From assembly GCF_030123065.1 (NCBI RefSeq), contig NZ_CP126093.1, positions 1,988,001 through 2,052,000 on the forward strand: DNA of 64,000 bases, in the 5' to 3' direction. Position 1 is the first letter of the stretch. Each line of letters begins with the position of its first letter. Source of the stretch: Neobacillus sp. DY30. GTDB taxonomy: Bacteria > Bacillota > Bacilli > Bacillales > Cytobacillaceae. Positions 9,789 to 20,010 of this stretch are shown here, one piece after another. The notes below the pieces were generated by a model that ran no database searches, had not been told where the DNA came from, and saw only the letters and a list, made by a program, of their open reading frames with translations. A program made the position numbers and the translations under genes.

Positions 9789-11147
9789 ATGAAACAATCA
9801 TTGAAAACGATTTCTACTTTTTTTATAACATTGATACTTTTATTAATAATATCAGCATGTGCTAACAACCCAAGTCCAAAAGAAAAAATCGAATCAGACA
9901 ATACAAAGAAAGTTACCTTGGATTTCCTTTGGTTTAGTGACGGTGTAGAGGGAAAGGTAATGAAAGAGATTATCAAGGATTATCAAGCCAAAAATCAAAA
10001 TGTTGAAATAAATTTAATAGAAGTGGCTTATCAAGATTTAAATACAAAATTAAAAAGAATGATTGCAGGAGGGGAACCTCCAGCTTTAGCACGTATAACA
10101 GATACTGGGAATTTTGCTGATTTTGCATTAGATCTTACACCATATGTTGGGGGAGCGGAAGAATTTACTTCTCAATTTCTCCCAGCAATTAAACCTTATT
10201 ATGTAAAAGGGAGTAAGATAATTGCAGCACCTATGGATGTTACGGCTAACTGCATCATTTATAACAAAACATTGTTTATTAAAGCAGGAGTACAAGTTCC
10301 GCAAACCCCCGACGAAGTTTGGACCTGGGATGAATTTGTCGAAGCTCTTAAAACAGTAAAAGAAAAAGGCGGGGCAAAACACGGGCTGTTAGTTGATTTT
10401 ACACCCCGAAGATACTCAACATTAGTTTATCAATTTGGCGGAAGCCTCATGACAGAAGATGGTTCTGCACCAGCAATCAATAATGAAAATGGTGTAGCAG
10501 CTTTAGATTATTTTATCAAGCTTCATAAAGATGCGATTATTCCTGAATCTGTTTGGTTAGGCGTGGAAGATCCCATTAAACTTTTCCGCTCAGGACAGGC
10601 TGCTGCTCACCTATCTGGAAACTGGATATTAAGCAACTATAGCGATATTGAGAATTTTGAGTGGGGGGTAACATACCTTCCTAAAAAAGAGATTCGTTCT
10701 TCTGTACCGGGAGGAAAATATATCATGGGCTTCAAAAATACTGAGGTAGAAGACGAAACAGCTGATTTTATAGAATATTTAGCATCAAAAAAAGTGAATG
10801 CTGAATTTAATCAAGAGTCTCTGTTGTTAAGTTCAAGATTAGATAACAATGAATTAAACTACGAATTTGGCAAAGAGATGTTTAAAATATTTTCAAATGA
10901 ATTAGAAAACACTCCACTTATTGCAGCCGAAGATTGGCGAAATCAAGAGGTCATTTCCCAGGTTTCCTCTCATATGAGAGACTCAATAATGAAAGCTCTA
11001 AATGGGGAAGTAACCTCACAAGAAGCAATGAATGCTGTAGCAGAAAAAATTAAAGAAGCGATTGAGGGAAGTCATACTATTCAGAATGAATATAGAGATG
11101 ATTTGCCTGATAACCTTCAATCATCAAACCTTTTAGCTAGTTATTGA
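9789..11147 (+). CDS. Orphan ABC-type sugar-binding lipoprotein
   Basis: A secreted, lipid-anchored solute-binding protein of family 1 (sugar type), 452 residues. The signal peptide ends in the lipobox ISAC near residue 24, after which DFLWFSDGVEGKVMKEI and the WTWDEFVEALKTV segment match extracellular sugar-binding proteins. No ABC permease or ATPase gene lies beside it, so it either uses a distant transporter or presents ligand to a sensor kinase. It lies 85 bp before glpP with no clear terminator between, so co-transcription with the glycerol regulator is possible. A glycerol-3-phosphate (UgpB-like) ligand is a guess from context only. Confidence 0.85.
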   Translation: MKQSLKTISTFFITLILLLIISACANNPSPKEKIESDNTKKVTLDFLWFSDGVEGKVMKEIIKDYQAKNQNVEINLIEVAYQDLNTKLKRMIAGGEPPALARITDTGNFADFALDLTPYVGGAEEFTSQFLPAIKPYYVKGSKIIAAPMDVTANCIIYNKTLFIKAGVQVPQTPDEVWTWDEFVEALKTVKEKGGAKHGLLVDFTPRRYSTLVYQFGGSLMTEDGSAPAINNENGVAALDYFIKLHKDAIIPESVWLGVEDPIKLFRSGQAAAHLSGNWILSNYSDIENFEWGVTYLPKKEIRSSVPGGKYIMGFKNTEVEDETADFIEYLASKKVNAEFNQESLLLSSRLDNNELNYEFGKEMFKIFSNELENTPLIAAEDWRNQEVISQVSSHMRDSIMKALNGEVTSQEAMNAVAEKIKEAIEGSHTIQNEYRDDLPDNLQSSNLLASY

Positions 11148-11232
11148 AAAAGTTGAGTCATAGACACATTTTCACTTTTGATATGTTTTATAACCTATAA
11201 ATAATAAGAAAAGAGAGGAAAGGATTAATGTT

Positions 11233-11778
11233 ATGAACCAGAAAATCATCCCTGCCTCTTCTAATATGAAGGAATTCGAATCCTTTTTGAGAAGTCCTTA
11301 CGAGATTGGTGTATTTCTAGATATGCATATTGCTCAGTTAAAAAATATTAATAGTATGGCTAAGGAAAAAGGGAAGAAAATGATTTACCATGTGGACCTA
11401 ATCCACGGTATAAAAAATGATGATTATGCTACAGAGTATATTTGTCAAGAATTCAAGCCGTTCGGCTTAATTTCAACTAAATCTAGTGTGATTCAAAAGG
11501 CAAAGCAAAAAGGTGTAATTGCGGTACAAAGAATTTTCCTAATCGATAGTCATGCTCTTGAAAAAAGCTATAAATTAATAGCAAAAACCCAGCCAGATTA
11601 CATTGAAGTCCTGCCTGGGGCAATGCCGAAGATTATTTCAGAAGTTAAGGAGAGTGTAGGAATACCCATTTTGGCTGGAGGGTTAATTCGAAATACTGAA
11701 GATGTAAATGCGGCGCTAATGGCAGGAGCTACAGCGATCACCACTTCAAAACGAGAGTTATGGGAGGGTTTTTTTTAA
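11233..11778 (+). CDS. glpP: Glycerol-3-phosphate-responsive antiterminator GlpP
   Basis: An RNA-binding antiterminator of 181 residues, the usual GlpP size. In B. subtilis GlpP bound to glycerol 3-phosphate acts on the leader transcripts of glp operons and lets polymerase read through a terminator. Family features seen are VFLDMHIAQLKNI, HVDLIHGIKNDDYATEYI, LISTKSSVIQKAKQ, IAVQRIFLIDSHAL, PDYIEVLPGAMPKII and PILAGGLIRN, the phosphate-binding TIM-barrel-like part. It lies directly upstream of glpK and glpD, whose leaders carry the expected terminator hairpins. Two further leaders of the same type occur at about 18.2 and 21.4 kb. Confidence 0.95.
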   Translation: MNQKIIPASSNMKEFESFLRSPYEIGVFLDMHIAQLKNINSMAKEKGKKMIYHVDLIHGIKNDDYATEYICQEFKPFGLISTKSSVIQKAKQKGVIAVQRIFLIDSHALEKSYKLIAKTQPDYIEVLPGAMPKIISEVKESVGIPILAGGLIRNTEDVNAALMAGATAITTSKRELWEGFF

Positions 11779-11813
11779 AACATATTAACAACATACTCAT
11801 GTTAAAAAAGTTG

Positions 11814-13466
<1,653 letters not shown>

Positions 13467-13615
13467 TTATTTTCAAGTTCCTTACTTAATGTTATACTAA
13501 AGGCAAGTTAATACATGGCAGGAGAAGTCGGAGAGACCACAAAAACATTATCAATAATGATAATGTCTTTTGTGGTCTCTTTTTATTTCATCTGAAAAAT
13601 AAGCAGGAGGAGTAC
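13467..13615 (+). promoter_or_regulatory. glpD promoter and GlpP-type leader terminator
   Basis: TTTTCA at 13470-13475 and TATACT at 13493-13498 (17-bp spacer) give a plausible promoter. The leader has AAGTTAATA and GGAGAAGTCGGAGA, then a long hairpin: AGAGACCACAAAA and following bases at 13532-13550 pair with the segment ending GTGGTCTCT at 13580, with one bulge, followed by T residues. Layout and sequence match the glpK leader. Confidence 0.85.
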
Positions 13616-15310
13616 ATGATGCAATTTTCAAACTTAAATCGAACTGAATTTGTTAACAAATTTAAAACAGAAGTTTTTGATGTGTTAATTATAGGCGGAG
13701 GAATTACAGGGGCTGGTATCGCTCTTGATGCACAAAGTCGCGGAATGAATACCGCTCTAGTTGAAATGCAGGACTTCGCTGCGGGGACCTCAAGCAGGTC
13801 GACTAAATTGGTTCACGGCGGACTTAGATATCTAAAACAATTTGAAGTTAAAATGGTGGCAGAGGTAGGAAAAGAAAGGGCGATTGTCTACGAAAATGGC
13901 CCGCATGTGACAACGCCTGAATGGATGTTGTTACCACTTCATAAGGGGGGGACATTTGGTAAATTCAGTACATCCATTGGTCTGCGGGTATATGATTTCT
14001 TAGCTGGTGTGAAAAAGTCGGAACGGAGAAAAATGCTAACCTCACAGTCCACTTTAGAAAAAGAGCCGCTTATAAAAAAATCTGGCTTAAAGGGCGGCGG
14101 ATATTATGTGGAATATCGTACAGATGATGCAAGGCTGACCATCGAGGTTATGAAGGCTGCGGTGGAAAAAGGTGCTATAGCTTGTAATTATACAAAGGTA
14201 TCAAAGCTTCTATATGAAAATGGCAAGGTAATGGGTGCCCTGGTAGAAGATCAATTAACAGGCGAAAGATATGAAATTCATGCCAAAAAGGTTGTTAATG
14301 CTGCAGGACCATGGGTGGATCAAATTCGCGAAATGGACCAATCAAAAAAAGGAAAATTCCTACAGCTATCAAAAGGTGTTCACCTAGTGATTGACCAATC
14401 TCGTTTTCCTATGAAACAAGCAGTTTATTTTGACACGCCAGACGGCCGGATGGTGTTTGCGATCCCTCGTGATGGGAAGGTCTATGTAGGAACAACAGAT
14501 ACTTTCTATAAAGAAGATGCCGTAAATCCTAATATGACAGAAAGTGATCGAAGTTATATTTTAAATGCAATTAACTATATGTTCCCTGAAGTGAAAATAA
14601 GTGAAAAAGATGTTGAATCGAGCTGGGCAGGTGTACGACCGCTTATTTACGAAGAAGGAAAGAATGCCTCAGAAATTTCTCGGAAGGATGAGATTTGGGA
14701 ATCAAAATCGGATTTAATTACCATTGCTGGCGGTAAATTAACAGGCTATCGAAAAATGGCTGAAATGGTGGTTGATTTATTGGCGGCAAAATTAACAGCA
14801 GAAGAGGGGAAAAGCTTCAAATCGTGTCAAACGAAGTATCTCCCAATTTCAGGCGGTGATGTTGGAGGTTCAAAACAATTTCCATCTTTTATTACTGCAA
14901 CAGTTAGAAAAGGTATGGAAATTGGTCTTAGCAAAGAAGAGGCTGAAACATTAGTGAAAATATATGGGTCCAATAGTAAAACAGTGTTTGAATTGTTGAA
15001 AAATAATATGTCAGATGCAACTAAATATCAATTACCTACCGTGTTATTTGCAAAATTACTATATAGCGTTGAACATGAAATGATTGCTACACCAATTGAT
15101 TTCTTTAACCGCCGCACAGGTGCAATTTTATTTGATATAAAAACCGTTAAAGAATGGAAGAAGCAAGTAATTGCTTATTTAGCTGATAAATTAAACTGGT
15201 CTGGTCAAGAGAAAAACAAATATTCATCTTCAGTCGATGAGGCATTAAAAGCAGCTGTCATCCCTGTGGATCATCCAGAATCTTACCAAAAAGCTGCAAA
15301 TGGTAATTAA
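13616..15310 (+). CDS. glpD: Aerobic glycerol-3-phosphate dehydrogenase
   Basis: Membrane-associated FAD enzyme oxidising glycerol 3-phosphate to dihydroxyacetone phosphate with transfer of electrons to quinone; 564 residues, close to B. subtilis GlpD. The FAD dinucleotide fold is [18 protein letters not shown] near residue 22. [24 protein letters not shown] and [14 protein letters not shown] are family signatures. ATG 13616 follows GGAGGAG. Its own leader terminator places it under GlpP. The downstream ROK gene starts within about 22 bp of its stop. Confidence 0.96.
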   Translation: MMQFSNLNRTEFVNKFKTEVFDVLIIGGGITGAGIALDAQSRGMNTALVEMQDFAAGTSSRSTKLVHGGLRYLKQFEVKMVAEVGKERAIVYENGPHVTTPEWMLLPLHKGGTFGKFSTSIGLRVYDFLAGVKKSERRKMLTSQSTLEKEPLIKKSGLKGGGYYVEYRTDDARLTIEVMKAAVEKGAIACNYTKVSKLLYENGKVMGALVEDQLTGERYEIHAKKVVNAAGPWVDQIREMDQSKKGKFLQLSKGVHLVIDQSRFPMKQAVYFDTPDGRMVFAIPRDGKVYVGTTDTFYKEDAVNPNMTESDRSYILNAINYMFPEVKISEKDVESSWAGVRPLIYEEGKNASEISRKDEIWESKSDLITIAGGKLTGYRKMAEMVVDLLAAKLTAEEGKSFKSCQTKYLPISGGDVGGSKQFPSFITATVRKGMEIGLSKEEAETLVKIYGSNSKTVFELLKNNMSDATKYQLPTVLFAKLLYSVEHEMIATPIDFFNRRTGAILFDIKTVKEWKKQVIAYLADKLNWSGQEKNKYSSSVDEALKAAVIPVDHPESYQKAANGN

Positions 15311-15332
15311 CTTGAATAACAGGGTGAACGTT

Positions 15333-16517
15333 ATGGAAATTGGTGTTGCTTCTTATCTTAAGAAGATAAATAAAAATTTGATATTAAGTAAAATTATTAA
15401 GCATGGGCCGATTTCGAGGTCGGATTTAGCTAATATAACCAAATTAACTAAGGCGACCATATCTGCACAGGCAGCGGATCTTTTAGAGGAAGAATTAATT
15501 ATCGAAACCCATACCGAGTATAACAGTGTTGGAAGAAAGCCGATTATGCTTTCGCTTAGGACAAATGCTGGGTATGCATTGGGAATTGATTTAGATTATC
15601 GGGATATTAAATTTACCGTATCTGACCTTATGGGCAACCCAGTTCATACTGCTAGAGTAGAGTTAAAGAATTCCAACTATGATGAAATTATTCAAATCTT
15701 AATCAACCAAATTCTTGCATACCAACAGAAATTTTCTCATAGCCATTTTGGGATTATTGGTGTTGTCATTGGAATACATGGAACAGTGACCAATGACAAA
15801 ACCATCTCTTTTGTTCCACAGCATAGATGGTATAACAAGGACTTAAAGACTGATCTAGAGAAAAATGTAAATATAGAAGTTACTGTTGAAAATAATGCAA
15901 ATTTATGTGCATTCGCCGAAAAAGTATTTAATTTTCATCAATGCACGAACTTAATTAATATAAGTATGTATTCTGGAATAGGCATGGGATTTTTAATGAA
16001 TGGAGAACTGGTGAAAGGGTATCATGGATTTGCAGGTGAAATGGGTCACATGATTATCCATCCAGATGGAAAACCATGTAATTGCGGTAAATCGGGTTGT
16101 TGGGAGTTATATGCTTCTGAAGCGAGCTTCTTTAAACAAATATCCGAGAAACTGGATCATCCTTTATTAACCTACGAGGATATTAAAAATCTTGTTATTG
16201 CCAGAAACCCAGTAGTTATAACTGAAATGGATGAATATATAAAGTATGTATCTATTGGTCTAAATAATATTATTAATTTACTAAATCCTGAAACACTAGT
16301 GATAAATAGTGAATTATTAAAACAATTTCCTGAAGCAATGAGCATAATTAAATCAAATATAAAAACTTCGATTAGTAATTATAAGGAAATATATATATCT
16401 GAGCTCGGTACTGATGCTTGTGGAATGGGAGCTTGTGCTCTGGCGATAAAGAATTTTTTAGAGATACCTGAGTTAAGTTTATCAATTAAGCAAGATGTGT
16501 TGGTACAAACTATTTAA
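15333..16517 (+). CDS. ROK-family transcriptional regulator (XylR/NagC-like)
   Basis: A DNA-binding ROK protein of about 394 residues. The N-terminal winged helix (GPISRSDLANITKLTKATIS) is followed by a sugar-kinase-like effector domain with the ROK zinc motif CNCGKSGCWELYAS and GFAGEMGHM. An earlier in-frame ATG at 15300 overlaps the glpD stop, but the ATG at 15333 has the better AGGGTG site. Such proteins respond to free or phosphorylated sugars. The target is unknown; it could be part of the glpD transcript or control the esterase downstream. Confidence 0.88.
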   Translation: MEIGVASYLKKINKNLILSKIIKHGPISRSDLANITKLTKATISAQAADLLEEELIIETHTEYNSVGRKPIMLSLRTNAGYALGIDLDYRDIKFTVSDLMGNPVHTARVELKNSNYDEIIQILINQILAYQQKFSHSHFGIIGVVIGIHGTVTNDKTISFVPQHRWYNKDLKTDLEKNVNIEVTVENNANLCAFAEKVFNFHQCTNLINISMYSGIGMGFLMNGELVKGYHGFAGEMGHMIIHPDGKPCNCGKSGCWELYASEASFFKQISEKLDHPLLTYEDIKNLVIARNPVVITEMDEYIKYVSIGLNNIINLLNPETLVINSELLKQFPEAMSIIKSNIKTSISNYKEIYISELGTDACGMGACALAIKNFLEIPELSLSIKQDVLVQTI

Positions 16518-16561
16518 CTACTAAAAACTTCAAATCCTACTCTAAAAAATATAAAAGAAGT

Positions 16562-16600
16562 AACCCAACAGATGGATAAACTGTTGGGTTATTCATTTCT
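16562..16600 (+). terminator. Terminator after the ROK gene
   Basis: AACCCAACAG (16562-16571) pairs with CTGTTGGGTT (16581-16590), followed by ATTCATTTCT. The T tract is moderate. Confidence 0.75.
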
Positions 16601-16754
16601 ATAAACTTCAATCTTCTGATATGTTAAGTAACACCTCTTTATTGTGAAAATTAACCTCTTTTTTTTACATTTCTAATAATTCAGAAAAAATATATAATCA
16701 AATCACATCTTGATGTAACTTTATAAATCAAACGAATTTGAAAGGAGCAGGGGA

Positions 16755-18023
16755 ATGAAAAAAGTCTTAATTCTAGGAATCACCGTTTTAATGCTATGCT
16801 CGATCTTTAGCAACACTATCTTTGCTTCAGAGTCATCTGGAGTTGATTACGCTGATTATAAACCCGGCGTAACGGTGGAGGCGAATGCTGCTTCTCCAAC
16901 CGGCTATTATGCAACGTTTATTTATGAGGATGAAACCAAAGCAGCAACAAAGGTTGAACTTTATAGTGACACATTCCATCATTTCACAATCGAAGATGGA
17001 TTTACACGTCCATATAAACCGGAGGAGTATAAAGCGGGTATGTTCCCAGCAGGCGGTAATGCTGATACTACATATTATGTAACAATGGAAAAGCTGGGCA
17101 AAAATTTGTGGGGAGCTAGAGTTCCTCTATCCAGTGGCGCTTTTGTCTACAATTTCCGCATTACCAATCCTGATGGCACTACAACCGCTAGACTAGATGA
17201 TCCTAACAATCCGACGCTGCTGAATACTGCTACAGGAATTGATAGTTTGTCAAGCATGGTTTATGTTCCGTATAATTCGAAAACAATGGGAACGGGAGAG
17301 TGGCTGGATCGTTCGGTAGAGCTCCCATGCAAAAATAAGAACGGTAAAGTTAAAACCGTTGCTTATACAGGTGCTGCCGGTGATACACGAGGGCTTGCTG
17401 TTTACCTGCCTCACGGATATAATGAAAACCGCAAGAAACCATACAAGGTGCTTTATCTGTCACATGGCACTTCTGGCGATAAGCTTGGCAATGAACTGCG
17501 CTGGATGAATGAGGGCGCAGTGGCTAATATTATGGATAATCTGATTGCAGATGGCACTGCTGAACCTTTTGTTGTAGTGACCATGAATAATCAGGACTTT
17601 GGATGGGACTATAAAAAAATAGAAGAAGACCAATTTGAACATATTATGCCTTATATTGAAGCCAACTACAATGTATATAATACCCCTGAGGGCCGCGCTT
17701 ACGCTGGTTTATCGGCAGGAGGGATTACAGCCAATCGGATGTATTTCAACCACGCAGACAAGTTTGCTTATTTTGGTATTTGGAGTTATACAGTAACGGG
17801 AAATGAACTGAATAATATCGGTACTTACAGCAATCTGGACAAGCCTTCTGTTATGGTGGGTGCTGGTACGTGGGATTTTGGTCTTAAACCAGTGCAAGAT
17901 TTAAGTGCTGCGCTTACGAATGAAGGAATCGAACATGATTATCTTGAGATTCCTGCTGCACATGACTGGGAAGTTTGGCAGTTATTCTATGCTAAATTTG
18001 TAGAGGATCACTTGTGGAAGTGA
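16755..18023 (+). CDS. Secreted CE1/esterase-D-type esterase
   Basis: An exported alpha/beta-hydrolase of 422 residues. A signal peptide (MKKVLILGITVLMLCSIFSN, cleavage probably after TIFA) precedes a beta-sandwich E-set-like domain (about residues 45-150). An esterase domain follows with nucleophile motif AGLSAGG and catalytic-His region AAHDWEVWQ. This layout occurs in bacterial feruloyl and acetyl-xylan esterases acting on plant cell walls, and in Fes-like enterobactin esterases. Pectin enzymes elsewhere in the window favour a plant polymer substrate. It has its own start signal (GAAAGGAGCAGGGG) and is closed by a terminator, so it is a single-gene unit. Confidence 0.85.
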   Translation: MKKVLILGITVLMLCSIFSNTIFASESSGVDYADYKPGVTVEANAASPTGYYATFIYEDETKAATKVELYSDTFHHFTIEDGFTRPYKPEEYKAGMFPAGGNADTTYYVTMEKLGKNLWGARVPLSSGAFVYNFRITNPDGTTTARLDDPNNPTLLNTATGIDSLSSMVYVPYNSKTMGTGEWLDRSVELPCKNKNGKVKTVAYTGAAGDTRGLAVYLPHGYNENRKKPYKVLYLSHGTSGDKLGNELRWMNEGAVANIMDNLIADGTAEPFVVVTMNNQDFGWDYKKIEEDQFEHIMPYIEANYNVYNTPEGRAYAGLSAGGITANRMYFNHADKFAYFGIWSYTVTGNELNNIGTYSNLDKPSVMVGAGTWDFGLKPVQDLSAALTNEGIEHDYLEIPAAHDWEVWQLFYAKFVEDHLWK

Positions 18024-18091
18024 TAGAGAATTAGATAACAGAAGCCTGATTATGTATTATATAGAGTTTTTGAAAACAATAAGCAAATAAT

Positions 18092-18135
18092 AAACAGCCC
18101 ACAAGGTTAGCATTATGTGGGGCTGTTTTAATAGA
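18092..18135 (+). terminator. Terminator after the esterase gene
   Basis: AAACAGCCCACA (18092-18103) pairs with TGTGGGGCTGTTT (18116-18128, one G bulge), followed by T residues. Confidence 0.85.
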
Positions 18136-18191
18136 TTTGCGGACAATATCAATTGCTTTTTCCAGGTTTTAATGACTATGAAAAAAACAGA

Positions 18192-18348
18192 TTGACATCG
18201 TTTTCAAAACCTATTATTATAGTAAATAAGTTAATAATATGTGACGGAGAAATGGAGACTCACACGGATTGCCTGGTATTTTATTCAGGTCCTTCTGTTG
18301 TGAGTCTCTTTTTTTTTCGTCCTAATCCTATTAGGGGGGTCAATTATA
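18192..18348 (+). promoter_or_regulatory. TRAP-operon promoter with GlpP-type leader terminator
   Basis: TTGACA (18192-18197) and TATTAT (18215-18220) with a 17-bp spacer form a sigma-A promoter. The leader carries AAGTTAATAATATGTGACGG and GGAGACTCACAC, then a hairpin of GAGACTCACA (18255-18264) with TGTGAGTCTC (18299-18308) and a ten-T run. The block from AAGTTAA to the first stem arm matches the glpK leader almost base for base. I infer that GlpP controls this operon. Confidence 0.82.
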
Positions 18349-19365
18349 ATGAGAAAATTGTTATCTTTTGTTACAACTGGTATTTTAGCAGCGGGACTTT
18401 TGGCTGGGTGTGGCAATACAGCTGACACAGGCGGAAAGGAAACTGGGGTGGAGGAGAAAACTTTTAAGCTTGCCCATAACATGAGTGAAGACCATCCTGT
18501 TCACAAAGCCCTTGAGGATTTCTCCAAGAAGGTGGAAGAAAAGTCGGATGGGCATATGAAGGTTCAAATTTTTGCAAATGGTGTTCTTGGAGCAGAAAAG
18601 GAAGTATTAGAGCAGCTGCAAGGCGGAGCTGTAGATATGACAAAAGTGAGTGCTGCAGCTTTGGAGAGCTTTGCTCCTGAATATGCTGTTTTTAGTCTCC
18701 CATATTTATTTGTCAGCAAAGATCATTTTTATAAATCCATGGAATCGGAAGCGATTCAAAAGCTTTACCTGGCAAACAAGGATAAAAAATTTGTAGGGTT
18801 GACTTATTATGATTCTGGTGCAAGAAGCTTCTATACAAAAGATAAGGCGATTAACACACCAAATGATTTAAAAGGGTTAAAGATTCGTGTCCAAGATTCA
18901 CCTACCGCAATAGAGATGGTGAAATTACTAGGTGGGAACGCAACACCAATGGCGTATGGAGAGGTTTATACGGCACTGCAAGCGGGAGTTATTGATGGTG
19001 CGGAAAGTAATGAAACCGCATTAACAACTGGTAAGCACGGAGAAGTTGCAAAAGAGTTTTCAATCAATGAACATACAATGATCCCAGATATTCTCGTTAT
19101 GAGCGCTGCTACATGGGACAGCCTATCTGAAGAACAGCAGAAAATTCTAACTGATGCAGCGGGAGAGTCAACAGAATACCAAAAGGAACTATGGAATAAA
19201 GCGATCGAAGAGGCGATAACAGTAGCAGAGTCAGAAATGGGCGTGAAATTCAACGAGGTAGATAAAGCGCCGTTTATTGAAAAGGTTAAGCCGATGCATG
19301 AGGAATATAGCAAGAAAGATCCCAAAATCAAAGAAATCATAGATGCGATTGAAGCTCTAAAATAA
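18349..19365 (+). CDS. dctP: TRAP transporter solute-binding lipoprotein (DctP family)
   Basis: Extracytoplasmic binding subunit of a tripartite ATP-independent transporter, 338 residues. The lipobox LLAGC near residue 24 anchors it to the membrane. The DctP core shows FKLAHNMSEDHPVHKAL, GAEKEVLEQLQGGAVDM and NTPNDLKGLKIRVQDSP, whose Arg is the conserved residue that pairs with a carboxylate in known TRAP ligands. Known relatives bind C4-dicarboxylates or sugar acids. The GlpP-type leader instead suggests induction by glycerol 3-phosphate. The ligand is therefore open: a glycerol-derived acid such as a glycerate or phosphoglycerate-like compound would satisfy both clues, but this is speculation. 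Confidence 0.93.
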   Translation: MRKLLSFVTTGILAAGLLAGCGNTADTGGKETGVEEKTFKLAHNMSEDHPVHKALEDFSKKVEEKSDGHMKVQIFANGVLGAEKEVLEQLQGGAVDMTKVSAAALESFAPEYAVFSLPYLFVSKDHFYKSMESEAIQKLYLANKDKKFVGLTYYDSGARSFYTKDKAINTPNDLKGLKIRVQDSPTAIEMVKLLGGNATPMAYGEVYTALQAGVIDGAESNETALTTGKHGEVAKEFSINEHTMIPDILVMSAATWDSLSEEQQKILTDAAGESTEYQKELWNKAIEEAITVAESEMGVKFNEVDKAPFIEKVKPMHEEYSKKDPKIKEIIDAIEALK

Positions 19366-19370
19366 TAGAG

Positions 19371-19450
19371 GAAAGGGTCAAGCTGCGCCTTGCTGGTAGA
19401 ATGATAGGGCGAAAAAATAATGGCTTGCCCTTTCTATTTTATCTAGGGTG
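19371..19450 (+). terminator. Intercistronic hairpin between dctP and dctQ
   Basis: GAAAGGGTCAAGC (19371-19383) pairs with GCTTGCCCTTTC (19433-19444) with one bulged base, followed by TATTTT. It resembles a partial terminator that would leave the binding protein in excess over the membrane subunits. Confidence 0.65.
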
Positions 19451-19509
19451 AAAAAGTTACCATGACAGTAAAAAAAATAGAAAAAGACACCGAAGAAGGA
19501 GTTTAGGTT

Positions 19510-19989
19510 ATGAAAACAATACGAAGTTTTCTGGATAAGTTAATTATGTTTGTAGCGTGCTTATTCACCGTCATCATGGTTATCGGTGCAATCTGGCAGG
19601 TTTTTAGCCGATATATATTGGGGGATCCGAGCACGATTACAGAAGAGTTGCTTCGTTTCGGACTTATATGGACTACAATGTTAGGAGCAAGTTATGCTTT
19701 CGGCAAAAACCAGCATTTAGCGATAACCGGTTTATTGGATAAATTAAAAGGAAAAAACCAAAAAGCAATTAGACTGGTTAATGCTTTGTTCATTATTAGT
19801 TTTGCCGGTGCAGTTATGATCAAAGGCGGATTAAACATTGTATCCACGACCATGACACAGTTGACACCGATTCTGCAAATTCCAATGGGATTAATCTATT
19901 CCATCGTACCTATTTCGGGAACGATCATTATCATTTATCAACTATTAAATATGCCCGATTGGTTAAAGAAGAAAGAAGAAATCATATAG
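19510..19989 (+). CDS. dctQ: TRAP transporter small membrane subunit (DctQ family)
   Basis: Small permease subunit, 159 residues with four hydrophobic segments, the DctQ pattern. FSRYILGDPSTITEELLRF and the GASYAFGKNQHLAI stretch are typical. It starts behind AAGAAGGAG and lies 21 bp before the large subunit gene, so the two are co-translated. Together they form the sodium-coupled membrane part of the transporter fed by the upstream lipoprotein. Confidence 0.93.
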   Translation: MKTIRSFLDKLIMFVACLFTVIMVIGAIWQVFSRYILGDPSTITEELLRFGLIWTTMLGASYAFGKNQHLAITGLLDKLKGKNQKAIRLVNALFIISFAGAVMIKGGLNIVSTTMTQLTPILQIPMGLIYSIVPISGTIIIIYQLLNMPDWLKKKEEII

Positions 19990-20010
19990 AGATGAAGGGA
20001 GGAGTTTTTC

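Noticed and set aside
18153..18425. A 90-codon frame across the TRAP leader
   Set aside because: It runs through the promoter and terminator hairpin and into dctP in another frame; explained by the leader.
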